Positions 8,782 through 19,970 of a DNA stretch of 64,000 nt are shown here, in pieces. The notes under the pieces were generated by a model, which searched no databases, was not told where the DNA came from, and saw only the letters and a list, made by a program, of their open reading frames with translations. This DNA is from Caecitellus pseudoparvulus (taxonomy: Eukaryota; Bigyra: Bicosoecida): contig CBFFRQ010000042.1 of assembly GCA_965644315.1 (NCBI GenBank), positions 661,042 to 725,041 on the forward strand. Reading direction: 5' to 3'. Each line of letters opens with the position of its first letter. Position 1 is the stretch's first letter. The position numbers were made by a program, and so were the translations under genes.

Positions 8782-10503
8782 ATGGCGGCGGAGGGGCAGC
8801 AGGAGCCACGCATGGGCACAGTGTCAAGTGACCCGGAAGGTGTTGCTGCAGGGGAGGCAACAGTGTCACGAAGCACCCATGACGAATCTAAGCGGCCCAG
8901 CCGGTACATGAAAGTGCGTAGGCAGCGAGGGCGGCAGCGTTTCATGTGCCTGGTGCACTGTGGAAATGCACGGTGCTCCCCCTTTGCAGCCAAGCCCCGA
9001 GGAGATGCCAGGGTCCACCTCCATTCGGAAAATGTCAGTAGGCAGCGCGGGACTATGCCGCCATCCTGCAGCGCGTGCATCCCTGCCCCGATTGCGCCGC
9101 GCAGATATAAGACGTACGACAAGGAGGAGGGCGTGGAGGTGGCGTTCCACACGGTGCACACCTCCATCGCCTCGACCGCTGTCAGTGTCCCTGCCGCTGT
9201 GTCAAGCCCACACCTGTTGCGAGTGCTAGATCAGTGGAGTGAGGGCGACCATCACGTGTACGTGACGGAGATCGTGGTGGACGGCACTTTGGAGGGCTTC
9301 GTGCAGCGTGTCGGCGCCGACGTGAAGATGAAGGTGCTGCGGAAGTGGTGTCGCCAGCTGCTGCAGCTGGTGGACACCCTCAGCAAGCAGGAGCCACCCG
9401 TCGCCATCGGGTACATCCGCCCGGACAACATCTTCCTGAACTCCACAGAGGGCTGGGCGCGCCTGTGTGCCCTGCGCATGCAGCATGGGGACGAGGAGGG
9501 GGGCACCTGCTCCTCGGCACTGTACGCGGCGCCAGAGCACGACCCCGCCGCGCCCACTCCCTCCGGAGACATTTACAGTCTGGGCTTGACGCTGCTGCAG
9601 CTGGCCACGCAGGAGGCGCCGTCGTGGGTGGGGGAGGACGGCTCCCCCCTGGACCCCCAGGCCGCCAAGCAGCGCGGCATCCTGCCTGCCGCCCTGCAGG
9701 GCAGTGACGGCCCCGACTCTGCCTCCAACGCCGAGCTGTACGACTTCCTCCGGCTCTGCTTGCTGGACGCGCAGCGGCGCCCGTCAGCGGCCGAGCTGCT
9801 GCAGCACTCGTGGGCTCAGAAGCGGCGGCGGGCAGCTGGGGCAGCCAGCACGCCCAAGCCGCCTGGGGAGGGGGAGGCGGCAGCCACTCCAGAGGATGGC
9901 GAGGCAGGTGCTGGGGAGGCCAACCAGCCGCAGACACCGGCACCAGCACCGGCGCCAGCACCGGCACCAGCGGCACAAGGCACGGCTGGCGGTGTGCGGC
10001 GCACCACAGCACGCGCGACAGCTTACCCACCCACCAAGCCAGCCATCGTGTCTGCACAAGGTGGTGCGACGGGCGCCGCCACTCCTGCTGCTGCGGCAGT
10101 GGGCACCCCAGCTGTGCCACGGGAGGCTGCAGGCGGCACAGTGGAAGCCACCATTGGCCCGCCGACGGAGCTGGTGGGGCTGACTCTGGACTCTTTCACG
10201 TACAAGGGGATGAAACGGGTGTCTGTGCAGATTTCCCTGTTTTCCAAGTCTGAGACAGCCCACGATGAGCTGCGGTACCGCTCCCTGAAGTTTGTGTGCG
10301 ACAGGGAGCCGCCCGAGAAGGAGCTGGCGGCCATCGCGCAGGAGCTGGTCACGCAGAACTTGGTGCGACAGCAGGACAGGGAGCACGTCTACAAGTTACT
10401 GGAGCTCAGCGTAGGCCGGGTGTTGCAAGAGCCACTGGCCTACAGCAGGGCTGTGGAGGCTCCGGAGCTGTCGAAGCCGGCGCCTGCTGGCGGGAAGGCT
10501 TGA
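8782..10503 (+). CDS. WNK/NRBP-like pseudokinase with C-terminal CCT-like domain
   Basis: Three exons are proposed: 8782-8913, 8990-9033 and 9105-10503, giving 524 residues. Introns of 76 and 71 nt (GTGCGT...TTTGCAG and GTCAGT...GCGCAG) restore the WNK-type N-lobe, reading RYMK, then EEMPGSTSIRKIYKTYDKEE, then GVEVAF. Aligned by eye to WNK kinases (RY..., LGKGAFKTVYKAYD, EVAW), the glycine loop is degenerate and the WNK catalytic-loop lysine is replaced by Arg, with a Lys next to it. The catalytic loop reads GYIRPDNIFLNS in place of HRDLKCDN, so the catalytic Asp is absent, and DFG is missing (LRMQHGD). The C-lobe is recognisable (YAAPE, GDIYSLGLTLLQL, RRPSAAELLQHSW). After an Ala/Pro-rich linker, residues about 405-490 resemble the OSR1/WNK CCT domain that binds RFxV peptides. 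A scaffold role as in NRBP proteins is likely. Confidence 0.75.
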   Translation: MAAEGQQEPRMGTVSSDPEGVAAGEATVSRSTHDESKRPSRYMKVRRQRGRQRFMCLVHCGNARCSPFAAKPRGDARVHLHSENVSRQRGTMPPSCSACIPAPIAPRRYKTYDKEEGVEVAFHTVHTSIASTAVSVPAAVSSPHLLRVLDQWSEGDHHVYVTEIVVDGTLEGFVQRVGADVKMKVLRKWCRQLLQLVDTLSKQEPPVAIGYIRPDNIFLNSTEGWARLCALRMQHGDEEGGTCSSALYAAPEHDPAAPTPSGDIYSLGLTLLQLATQEAPSWVGEDGSPLDPQAAKQRGILPAALQGSDGPDSASNAELYDFLRLCLLDAQRRPSAAELLQHSWAQKRRRAAGAASTPKPPGEGEAAATPEDGEAGAGEANQPQTPAPAPAPAPAPAAQGTAGGVRRTTARATAYPPTKPAIVSAQGGATGAATPAAAAVGTPAVPREAAGGTVEATIGPPTELVGLTLDSFTYKGMKRVSVQISLFSKSETAHDELRYRSLKFVCDREPPEKELAAIAQELVTQNLVRQQDREHVYKLLELSVGRVLQEPLAYSRAVEAPELSKPAPAGGKA

Positions 10504-10889
10504 CCAGGGCACAGCTTTGCCGCCTGCCCTGGCAGCAGGGCGCTTGTCCCACTTCCGCGCAGACAATGTAAACAATAGTGCTTGACAACGGGCGTGCAAG
10601 GGTGCAGTCCTCGCTTCGCCAGTGCTGGTGGTGTCCCTGCTCCTGTCAGCGTTTCGCGTTTCGCCCTCACAGCGCCGTCCTCAACACCGGCCGGCGTGTG
10701 GCTGCGCCGGCAGACGCCCGCGACAGGCTTGGCAGCGGGGAGAACGCACGTGCCAGGCATGATGCCGACCCATTCGCAGCGTCAAGCGTGCGGGCTCGGC
10801 ACCCGCTGGCTGTCTGGTAGGTGCTGCGTTTCCATGGCCAACACACCCTGCAGCGCGCTGGCCTTGTCCACTTGGTACCAGGAGAGCGC
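10504..10889. other. Intergenic region before kelch-EGF gene
   Basis: About 385 bases between two plus-strand genes. Short overlapping frames only; nothing with homology and no repeat. Holds the pseudokinase 3' end and the presumed promoter of the next gene. Confidence 0.4.
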
Positions 10890-13458
10890 ATGGTTGTGTG
10901 TGCTCTTCACATCCACACACAACGCTTCTGTGCAGTCTTGCTTGCCCTGTCCTTAGTGAACCTGGCAGCTGCTTGGAGGCAGTGGACGTGGGCAAGTGAC
11001 GGGCCTGCGGCAAGGTCCGGGCACAGCTTCTTGCAGTGGAACAACTCTGCGTTTGTGTTCGGTGGACGGGGCAGCAACATACAGCGCTACCACAACCCCC
11101 GCACGTACGAGGTGGAGCGGGTGGGTGGGGACCTGCAGTTCATCACGTACGACACGCGGCCAACGTTCCCATGCCCGGTCGGCACGCCAGAAGCTGAGTG
11201 CTACAACATCACAGTGGGGCAGCTGTACAATGACCTGTGGGAGTACGACTTGGACTGCTTCAGGTTTGATGACTTCGGCTGCATGTCTCAGGGTTGGAGC
11301 GTTGTCGATGCAGGAGCGCCCATCGGCGGCTGCCGCATTGACACGGGGGAGTACGTGTGCTCCCACCCCAACGAGCGCTATGACCACTCTGCGGCGATCT
11401 TTGACGATGGGACGCTCTTCGTTTATGGCGGCTTCAGCAAGTGGTGCCAGGATTTCTGCAGCGACATGTGGGCGTTCAGCATTCCAGATTGCAAGGACCG
11501 GGGGCTATGCACGTGGCACCAGCTGGCAGACGCCGGCAACGCAGGCCCTGGTCGGCGCTGGCGAGCGACGGTTGTGGGGGATGGCACGCACATGTTCCTC
11601 TTCGGTGGGCACCGCATGTGGCATGGGTTTGGGAAGGACAACACCCGCAGCAACTCGTGGCAATTCTTGGACCAGTTCCCGCTGGGGGGCTACCTGGACG
11701 ACTTGTGGGTATACGAGCACAGCGGCAACGCCAGCCAGCTGGGCAAGTGGCACCAGATCTTGCCCTTGGAGACGTGTCACGACACTCCCGGGCGCTTGTG
11801 GGAGCAGCGGTTTGACATCACCTGCACCATCACGTGGCCCTCGCCGCGGGCGTCAGCTGCGCTGGAGATCGTGGGCGGTGAGTTGTTTCTGCATGGTGGG
11901 TACACTTCATACTACCCCTACCCAGATGCTGACTCAGCGGGAGCAGGCCGAGGTGTGGCTCGAGCCACACAGGACCTGACGTCAGGGCAGCCGTTCGGAG
12001 CCTCCGTGCACTACCTGGGGGACATGTGGGTGTACAACGTGTCCAGTGGCTTGTGGAGGGCCGCACCGGCACAGGGTGCTGCGCGGCCTCCCGCCCGCCG
12101 TGATCACAGCATGGTGCGAGTGCATGACACGCTCATGGTGATCGGTGGCTATCGAAGCAACTTTTACTCGAACGACGTCTGGGTGTACAACTTGACCACG
12201 CAGGAGTGGCTGCTGAAGGACACCTTCCCTCACGCGCTGTACCCGCCTTCCTGCACGTCGGACTCCATCCCGCTGAGTGATGGCACTGATTTTATCCTGT
12301 CCAGATCAGTGCAGGGGCAGCCGACTCGGGGTTTCCCCGTGGATGGCCTTGATGGGCGCGCTTCGGAGCACATCTTCATTGCGCAGGCCCGCCGGCAAGC
12401 CCCCGGGTGGGATGGCTGCCGTGACCGGCACGACGGCCGGGATGACTTGCCGGACGACATGCAAGTGCTGCAGTACTCAGAGCCCGCACAGCGTGCTGGG
12501 CACGGGGCTTTCTTCAGCGGCAAGCACGGCATCGTGCTGGTGCACGGGGGCATTGCATACTTGCAGGAGGAGGCAGACCTGCCCAGCCGCAGCCACGCTT
12601 TCGCCACCACGGGAGACATGTGGCAGTTCAACCTGAATCGATGCATCAAGAACTGCAGCAACCATGGCGTGTGCGCCTTCGGGAGGTGCTTCTGTGACCC
12701 CGGCTACTACGGCTTGGACTGCAGCAACGTGACGTGTCCCGGGGACTTCTGCTACTATGACCCGAGCACCCACGAGCAGGTGTGCAAGCACTGCTGCCAT
12801 GCCACCACACAGCATGAGGCACCTGGCGGGGACAAGCACGTGTACAATGAGCGCAAAGTCGCGTGCGATCACGAGCACCCAGGCGAAAGCCACGGCATTT
12901 GCGACGGCTACGGACAGTGCCAGTGCCGGCCGCCGTTCGTGGGGGAGGACTGCAGCATCCGCGACTGCCCCAATGCGTGCAGTGGGAATGGGTACTGTGC
13001 CGAGGAGTACCCAGTTGGGAGGTGCATTTGTGAGGGGGGCTGGGAAGGCCTGGATTGCTCCACAAGTACGTCGCCGCGCTCGCTCGTCGCCTTGACGCCT
13101 GGACCAACGCTGCACACGCGCCGTCTTCGCAGGGGCATGCTTGAACAACTGCAGTTACCCACAGGGGCAGTGTGTGGATGGCGTGTGCGCCTGTGCGGAC
13201 ATCTTGAACCCGTACAACCGCACCATTGTATGGTCGCAGTACCAAGGCGAGGATTGTTCATACGGTGAGTGCAGCGGCGGCGCTGCAGGCATGCAGCACC
13301 CATCAACGCGCGTCGCTTCACCCTTGCTTCCCCTTCCTGCGGCCACAGTGCTTCCATTCGCAGGCGCCTCAACGGCTCGCCCCGCGGCGGGACTCCTCCT
13401 CGCAGCAGCCGCTTGGTTGGTGATGTGGGCGAGAGGCACCGTTTTAGGCCCGCACTGA
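10890..13458 (+). CDS. Secreted/membrane kelch-repeat and EGF-like protein
   Basis: Exons 10890-13065, 13133-13264 and 13349-13458 give 805 residues; the introns are 67 and 84 nt and the second is in frame. The chosen ATG begins a clear signal peptide (QRFCAVLLALSLVNLAAA). Residues about 25-580 form a kelch beta-propeller with several FGG/YGG blades (FVFGGRG, FVYGGFS, FLFGGH, FLHGGY, MVIGGY) separated by long insertions rich in cysteines. EGF-like modules follow (CSNHGVCAFGRCFCDPGYYG, GICDGYGQCQCRPPFVGEDC, CSGNGYCAEEY, then CSYPQGQCVDGVCAC). The last exon encodes one hydrophobic segment (AGLLLAAAAWLVMW), either a membrane anchor or a GPI signal. This suggests a surface adhesion or receptor-like protein. 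The stop codon is one base from the stop of the convergent HMBS gene. Confidence 0.85.
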
Positions 13459-13459
13459 C

Positions 13460-14735
13460 TCAGGAGCGCCCAGGCACGCCTGCTTGTTCCGCAGAGCCAT
13501 ACGTGGCGGGTCGCGCTTCGCCGAGGTGGGGCATCAGCTCAGCCACGCCTTGCTTCAGCAAGCTTGCGGCAACTGCCTCGCCCACTGCGACAGCGCCTTC
13601 AATGTAGCTTTCATCAACGCCAGCCACAGTTGCCAAGCCCGTGAAAACCTTCCCCATGGTGGGCACCTCTGGCAAGTCTTGATGTGACTGTGGCAGGGCA
13701 AGGGGTGCCTCGGCTTCCGCAGCCATGCTGCGACTGCCATCCCCAGTCAGCACCCTGGCGCTCAGGGACAGCACCGGGGGGGCGCCATCCTCGCCAGCAG
13801 TCACAGTACTCGTCACTGCCAAGGCAATTTGACAGCCGCCTTCCAGTGCCTTCAGCAAAGCCCGCTCAGCGGCACACCTTGCTGCTGTGGGCGGGTGCTG
13901 CACGCGCTTCATTCGCGCCAGCAAGGTCGCCTGGGCACCAGGTGAGGGTCGCCGGATTTCGATGCCCAGGGCCCCTTGCCCGACGCTGTACCCAAACCAC
14001 GTGCTGGGCAGCTCCTGGGACATGCGAGCGTCCCACCCCAAGCGCTGCATGCCTGCCGATGCCAGGACCAGCGCGTCGTACTGTGGGGCGCCGTCAGCTG
14101 GTGTGTCCAGCTTCGCCATGCGGGTGTTGAGGTTGCCACGGACGTCTTCAATGCACGCTGTGGGGCACAGGTGCTGCAGGAGGGCGGCGCGGCGGACGCT
14201 GGAAGTGCCCAGCACGGCGCCCGACGGCAGTGCGTGCAGCAGGGACGGCGCGCCGTCAGGGCCGGGCACGGCCTGCAGCTGGGCATGGCGGGGGGCCAGC
14301 ACAAGGCAATCCAAAGGGGACTCCCGCTCAGTGATGGCGGCGAGCACCAGGTCATCTGGCAGCGTGGTGGGCACATCCTTCAGCGAGTGCACGACGAGGT
14401 CCACTGCCCCACCGCTCAAGTGCACTTCCAGCTCCTTGGTGAACAAACCTGGCGTCTTGGCCGCCAAAGTTGCCAGGGACTGCCCAAGTTTCTTGTCTCC
14501 AATCGTCTTGGCTGACGTAATGGGGCATTCCATGCCAGGGTGGCGGGCCTGCGCAAGGGGGGAGGGGTGCATCCCGGCGCCATCACTGTACGAAGCGCGT
14601 TGACATCCGCACCTGCAGAAGGCCCTGCACATGCCTGGCTTGCACCATGGCCAGATCGGACGAACGGGATCCGATGCGCAGGGTCTGATCACCTGCAAGG
14701 CTTGTCTCTGCGCTTGCAGAGGTGTCGGCAGCCAT
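13460..14735 (-). CDS. HMBS: Hydroxymethylbilane synthase (porphobilinogen deaminase)
   Basis: Joins four porphobilinogen molecules into hydroxymethylbilane, the third step of heme synthesis. Exons 14613-14735 and 13460-14548 with a 64-nt phase-0 intron give 403 residues. Exon 1 supplies the family N-terminus TLRIGSRSSDLAMVQA; exon 2 continues with SAKTIGDKKL, LFTKELE, DLVVHSLKDVPT, LGTSSVRRAALL, DVRGNLNTRMAKLD and ASAGMQRLGW. These are the substrate- and cofactor-binding segments, including the conserved Arg residues. The dipyrromethane-attachment cysteine is in LEGGCQIALAV. It is slightly longer than the usual 310-380 residues. The short N-terminal extension does not look like an obvious plastid or mitochondrial presequence, so location is open. 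Its 3' end abuts the kelch-EGF gene, so the transcripts must overlap. Confidence 0.95.
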
Positions 14736-15130
14736 GTCCGCGTTTCACCTGCGTTTTTGACGGGTGCGGATTGATGTGTTCTGTGCCTGGCAGGCCCTGT
14801 CTGGGCTAGCGGAGGGAGCAGGAAGGAGAGTATCTGGTGCAGATAAAAGTGCTCTGGAGGCGTGGTTGGGCAAAGTGGAGGGCACTTGAATTTGCCGTGC
14901 CAGAGCTGGACCGAGAAGTGACTGCACGCGGCCGAGAAATCCACCTGCCTGGGCGTGGCAAGGGAGGGGGGGTGCTTGAGTCCCCAAGGCTCTGCAACTC
15001 GCATGCACAAACGAACTCTGCACACAGTTGGATCTCCCTGAGCAGCAACACAGCATTCGCAGCGACAGGGCATGCACTGCCAGGGCTGTTGGCAGGACCG
15101 GCGCCGTTCCACACCAGCAGCACACGCACC
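14736..15130. promoter_or_regulatory. Divergent promoter region of HMBS and gamma-CA-like genes
   Basis: A 395-base gap between two head-to-head genes, one for a heme enzyme and one for a protein that is mitochondrial in other lineages. No TATA box or repeated operator could be picked out. The call rests on gene orientation only. Confidence 0.35.
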
Positions 15131-16301
15131 ATGGCACTGAAGCGTGCCGTGTACGAGTTGGGCCGCATGGCCAGGGAAACAGGGCAGGCCCTGGACAAGG
15201 TGGGATTGAAGGTCCTGAACAAGCCTGTGTTCAAGGAGTCCTGTGCGTGTCCGCCGCCGTGGCGTCGGGATGCGTGCGGCACTGCACCAGCTCTCGTGAA
15301 TGCCCGCCCTGCAGTCAGCCGCCACCGCGCGGTGATGAACCTGTACGAGCACCACCCAGACGTCTCCGTGGACGCGTTTGTGGCCCCCAATGCGTCTGTG
15401 GTGGGCAACGTTTTCATCGGCATGCGGGCGTCAGTGTGGTATGGCGCAGTGCTCCGAGGTGAGGAGGGCTGCTAGCGCTCATGGCGGCGGCGGCAGCGGC
15501 TCAAGACCCACACACCCTTGCTGCTGCGCAGGCGACATGAACCACATCCAGATTGCTCCTTTCGCCAGCGTGGGCGACCGCGCCGTCATCCACACCAGCA
15601 AGTCTGTGGAGGGCAAACCCGCTGCCGTGGTCAAGATCGGCAGCCATGCTGTCATTGGTGAGTGCTGGCTCTTGGCAGTGCTGGTCTGGTCCTGGCTAGT
15701 AGTGTTTGCATGTGTGACTGGCCGGTTCGCACGTTGCGCGGGGCAGGGGCCCACGCAGGCGGCAGGGTCGGCCTTTGCTGGTGTGCTGATTCCGCACTTG
15801 GCCAGCGCCGCACTGTACGCTGCACTCACGCTGCACCCGCCCGCGAGCACAGGCCCTGGTGCACTGATTCAGAGTGCAACCATTGAGAACCACGCTGTTG
15901 TGGGCGCTGGCGCCATCATCATGGAGGGAGCCGTCGTGGAGGAGTATGCGCGTGTGGCAGAGGGCGCAGTGGTGCACCCTGGCCGCCGCGTGCCCAAGGG
16001 CCAGCTGTGGGGTGGCAACCCCGCCGTGTTTGTCCGCAACCTGACGAAGACAGAAATGGCGCACCATGCAGTGGACGCGGAGGCCGGCGCTGACTTGGCT
16101 GCCGAGCACAAGGCAGAGTTCCTGCCCGCCAACACTGCCTACCTGCAGGCGGAGGCGCTGGGCGTGCCAGCAGCCTCCCTGCCTGAGGCGCGGGACCTCA
16201 GCCCGACACAGGTGGAGGTGGAAGGCCTCATCCGCCCTGCAGCGGGCCTGCACCCTCCCAAGGACAAGGACTGGGCAGACATGACCACTGCCCAGCGGTG
16301 A
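15131..16301 (+). CDS. Gamma-carbonic anhydrase-like protein, probably mitochondrial complex I-associated
   Basis: Four exons (15131-15242, 15315-15458, 15532-15657, 15853-16301) give 276 residues, each junction restoring frame. The start MALKRAVYELGRMARETGQALD matches the amphipathic N-terminus of plant mitochondrial gamma-CA proteins. Exon 2 gives FSRHRAVMNLY, then AFVAPNASVVGNVFIG and SVWYGAVLRGDMN across the junction; the hexapeptide-repeat left-handed beta-helix continues to VWGGNPAVFVRNLT. Only one of the three usual zinc-ligand histidines is seen, in AVIHTSKS. The segment that normally reads IGH..VLHG is IGPGALIQS, so two ligands are missing. This points to a non-catalytic gamma-CA-like (CAL) subunit. 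The 195-nt third intron is longer than its neighbours and contains no alternative exon carrying the missing histidines. Confidence 0.88.
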
Positions 16302-16338
16302 GCTGCCGCCCCCCTCCGCGACAAGAATGCATTCCCCC

Positions 16339-18505
16339 TCACTTCTTCTTGCCCTTCTTCTTGCCCTTCTTCCGGCGCTTCTCGCGCTTCTGCCTCTCCA
16401 GCTCCATGCCAGTCACGCGCACCACCTCCGTGTCCCGTGCAGCATCCACCTGCTCCGCTGCCTGCCCGGCAATGGCCAGGGCACGCTCAATCAGCGCCTC
16501 CGCGCTGCCCTGCTCCGCCGCGCGCTGAGCCGTCCTGGTCATGCCTGCGATGGCCCGCTTCCACCTGCGCAGGTGCACCATCTGGGGCGACGCCTGGGGC
16601 ATGGGCTTGGGCGCCTCTTCCTCGGCGCCTTTCTTGGGAGCCTTGCCACCGCGAGGCGCCCGGGCGCCCTTCTTGCGGGGCGCCTCCTCCTCCTCCTCAG
16701 ACAGGTACCCCGCAGCCAGCCAGGCGTCCCCTGCAGGGTCCAGCGCCGCGTCGTACTCCTGCCCTGGCGGCCACGTGTCCCCTGCGCCGAACACCTCCTC
16801 CCCCTCCTTGCCCTCCCCGTCATCCGCCGCACCTGACCCCGGCGCCAGCCGTGCGAAGCGTGGGTACGCCGCGGCATCGTCTGACGCCAGCTCCTGGGCC
16901 AGCTGCTCGTACTGCGCCTGCAGCGTCTGCAGCTCCTGCATCTCATCCGTCAACTGCACCTCCACGGTGAGGCGGGAGTGCACTGTAGCAGCCTCGGCAG
17001 CCAGGGCCGGCTGCACGCCCATCGCCTTGGCTGCCGCCAGGCTCTCTGCGAGGGCGGCGATGTCCCCATCGTGGCCGTGTGTGGCTGTGGGGATGGCACG
17101 CCCGACGGCCACCGCGTCGGCCAGTCTGATCTCGTTCAGCGCCGCCACCAGCGCACGGCGGGCGACGCCCAGCGCTGCGACGCCCACCCCTGCCGCCCCA
17201 GCCGCTGACAGCGCCGTGGACAAGCTCTCAGCCTGCGCCACGCCCTCCAGCGGCCGCTGGGCAGTGACCTGCACCACAGCTCGCTTGAGGTCCAGCCAGG
17301 CGTGGGCACGGGCCAGTGCCTGCCGGCCAGCAGCGATGAGCTTCACAGACGCGCGCAGCTCCCGTGCCTTGTCCAGGGCCGCCAGCAAGCCCGGCACCGC
17401 GTGCTCGTCCAGCTCCTCCACGACAGCGGCGAGGCCAAAGTCGGAGGGCGGCTCGCCGCTGCCCTGCAGGGGGCCGCCCGCGTGAATCACCTCCACCTCG
17501 GGGCTCTCCTCGTCGGCGCCAGGCAGGGCGCCTGCGTCGGCGCCACCCTCAGAGGCAGGCTGCATGGCAGCCTCCAGCGCGCTCTCCGCGTCCCCCACCT
17601 GGTACTCGATCTCCGTGTAAAAACGCACCGGCATGAGGGTGTCGTCCCCGTGAGCTGCTGACGCGTGCACGGGGATGATGCGGCTGATGCACTCGTCCGA
17701 GTACATCTTGCGCGTGGAGTGGCACAGGTGCCGCAGGTCGTGGGGCCCGAACTCGTCGCCCGTCCCCGCGCACGTGCGCTGCTGCATGGCCTTGCCCAGC
17801 AGGGCAGACACGTCGGGCTGGGTGGCCAAGTCTGCTGCGGTGTTGCCGTGGTAGTTGCGGGCGTGCAGGTCCACCCCAGCGTGCAGCAGGGACGTCACGC
17901 AGTCTGTGTGCCCCCCAGCCGCGGCCAGGTGCAAGGCGGTGTTGCCGTACGTGTCCACGTCTGTCGTGCTGAGCTGGGCATTCAACAGCAGCCACACGCA
18001 CTTCAAGTGGCCCTTGTACGCTGCCCACAGCAAGGGGGAATTCAGCTGTCGCCGGCTGCCCACACCACCTTCACCTGCAGCTTCGGCGGCAGCCGCCGTC
18101 GTCTCCAGCATGTCTTCAGGCAAAGCCTTGAACTCTTCCCCAGCTCCAACATCAAGCAGGCGTTGCACAATCTGCCAGAGAGCAGGTGCCGGGGTGTGCG
18201 AGACGGGTAGCTCCTGAAGCGCTGCCGGGCCGAGCTGAGGTCGTGCTCACCTCATGGTGCCCGTAAAAAGACGCCCACAGCAGCGGGTTCCAGTGCTTCT
18301 CGTCCCGGAAGCAGGGGTCGGCGCCTTGTTCCAAGGCTTCAGACAACTTCATGGCGTCATTCTGGACAACGGCGGTGGCCAGCGAGTGGTTCAGCTCCTC
18401 GGCTGTCAGGGAAGGCTTGCTGTCTGACACTCCCAGCAACCCCGCCTCAGGCAGGGACTCCAGCTCCTCATCCTCCTCTGCAATGGTCATGCCAGTGGCC
18501 GACAT
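16339..18505 (-). CDS. Ankyrin-repeat protein with basic lysine-rich tail
   Basis: Exons 18251-18505 and 16339-18171, with a 79-nt intron (GTGAGC...GGCAG, phase 0), give 695 residues. The junction falls inside an ankyrin repeat (HWNPLLWASFYGHHE joined to IVQRLLDVGA), which confirms the splice. Two to three further repeats follow (SPLLWAAYKGHLKCVWLLL, NTALHLAAAGGHTDCVTSLL, NYHGNTAADLA). The middle is helical and Ala-rich. Beyond an acidic low-complexity part come basic stretches (KKGARAPRGGKAPKKG), and the chain ends in a Lys/Arg-rich tail. The start was set at MSATGMTIAEEDEE; an upstream ATG at 18607 is in frame but precedes unlikely sequence. Presumed protein-protein adaptor; partner unknown. 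Convergent with the gamma-CA-like gene, 37 bp between stops. Confidence 0.8.
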
Positions 18506-18743
18506 GGTGTCCTGGCATGCTGATGCGGGGTCTTCCACCCTTCCAGGGACCGGGTGAAGCTCGCCACGCTGCGTCCTCAGGCTGCGGGATTCTGGCTTTG
18601 CGCACACATTGCTCCTGGCACGGCATCAGCGGCCAGCACATCCTCCCGTTTTGACTCTGCCCACAGCAGCGGCGCCAGCAGCGCCCAAAGCAGCCCCACG
18701 TGCTGTCTCTGTGGGCACCCCCCTGCTGCTCGCCGTGCCTTCC

Positions 18744-19958
18744 ATGGAAGCGACGCCGGGCAGTCGCCCGACGTTTCATAGCGTTTCATGTGGCTCGCTG
18801 CGCATTCCACGCGGGCCTGCTGTCTGCATCACTGCTTTTCTCGTGGGTTTGACGGGTGCCGTGGTGCTGATTGGAATTACACTGTGGGTTGTGCTGCATT
18901 TCGTGCTCCCCTCTTGGCCCCTCGTCGCGGCAAGCCCTCCACGCTTGCTGCCTCCACTCCCGCCACAGTTTCGCGGCTGCTCAGAACGGCTTCCATGGCT
19001 CCCTCTCCCTGCCCATGAGCATCGCTGAGCTGCAAGGCATGACAGAAGCAATCCAAGGGCTCATGGATGCGGCGCCGCTTCTGAGTGTCCTCAGCTTCGC
19101 GTGGCTGTACTGCTTTGTGCAGGTGCGGCGGCCCGAGCAATGCTGCGCTTGCACTCCCTGACACCCCTGCCCCTCTCCCTCGCACGGCAGACATTCGCCA
19201 TTCCTGGCAGCTTCCTGCTGAACATCCTGGCTGGCGCCCACCTCGGCGTGCTGCCGGCTCTCCTCGTGGTGGCCATGGCTGCAGCCAGCGGAGCGACGTG
19301 CTGCTACGCACTCAGCTTCGCTGCGGGGCAGGGCGTCATGCAGCACCCTTGGCTGGTGTCTCGCGTGGCAGCCATTCGAGCTGCCGTCGTGCGGGCCAAG
19401 GCCTCCGGGTCGCTGTTCTGGTACCTGCTGTCCCTGCGCCTGCTGCCCGTCACGCCCAACTACATCGTGAACATCAGCAGTCCCTGGGTGGGCGTGCCGC
19501 CAGCCATGTTCTGGCTCACCATGGCTGTGGGCCTCACCCCCTACAACTACGCCACCGTCGCAGCAGGCGCCGCGTTGGGCGACCTGCGCCCAGACTTTGC
19601 TGTCATGGACGTGTGGCTGTTCCTCAAGCTGACCAGCATCGCCGGTGCGGCCTTGGTGCCCACCCTGTGCATTTCCCGAGTGCGGCGACTGGCAGGCACG
19701 CCAGAGGCGGGGGATGGCCAGGCAGCCACCGGCGTGGAGGCAGAGGGGGGCGACTTGCCACGGCCCCGGCGGGCACGGACTGCCGATGCGGAGCGGCCCC
19801 CCACTGACTTCCTCCCAGGTGCGTCAGGCTCAGACGTGCTGGGTGGCGTTGGCTTCCAATGTGACGAGGCCTTCATGGGCGTGCGGGTGGGGCAGTGGCG
19901 CGTCGGCGTGAGCCGGGCGACAGGGCCCGCTGCCCCAGCCCGCCCAGTGCCGGTGTAG
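18744..19958 (+). CDS. VTT-domain (TVP38/TMEM64/TMEM41-like) membrane protein
   Basis: Exons 18744-18902, 18985-19122 and 19191-19958 give 354 residues with introns of 82 and 68 nt. Exon 1 encodes a first transmembrane helix (ITAFLVGLTGAVVLIGITLW). Exon 2 joins exon 3 to form FVQTFAIPGSFLLNILAG, the hallmark VTT segment (F.IPG followed by a Gly-rich reentrant loop). Then come AGAHLGVLPALLVVAMAAA, a small-residue-rich helix, LLSLRLLPVTPNYIVNI and two more hydrophobic helices. Family members sit in ER, Golgi or vacuole membranes; the TMEM41B/VMP1 branch has scramblase activity. The C-terminal 90 residues are polar and acidic with an arginine patch. The first donor site was chosen for frame and is the least certain junction. 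The stop is 12 bp from the stop of the convergent RAD51-like gene. Confidence 0.8.
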
Positions 19959-19970
19959 GGGCAGGCAAGC

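Noticed and set aside
15658-15852. Possible retained or alternative exon with the missing gamma-CA histidines
   Set aside because: No frame in the 195-nt intron encodes a GH...LHG-type segment, and the proposed splice gives a smooth hexapeptide repeat.
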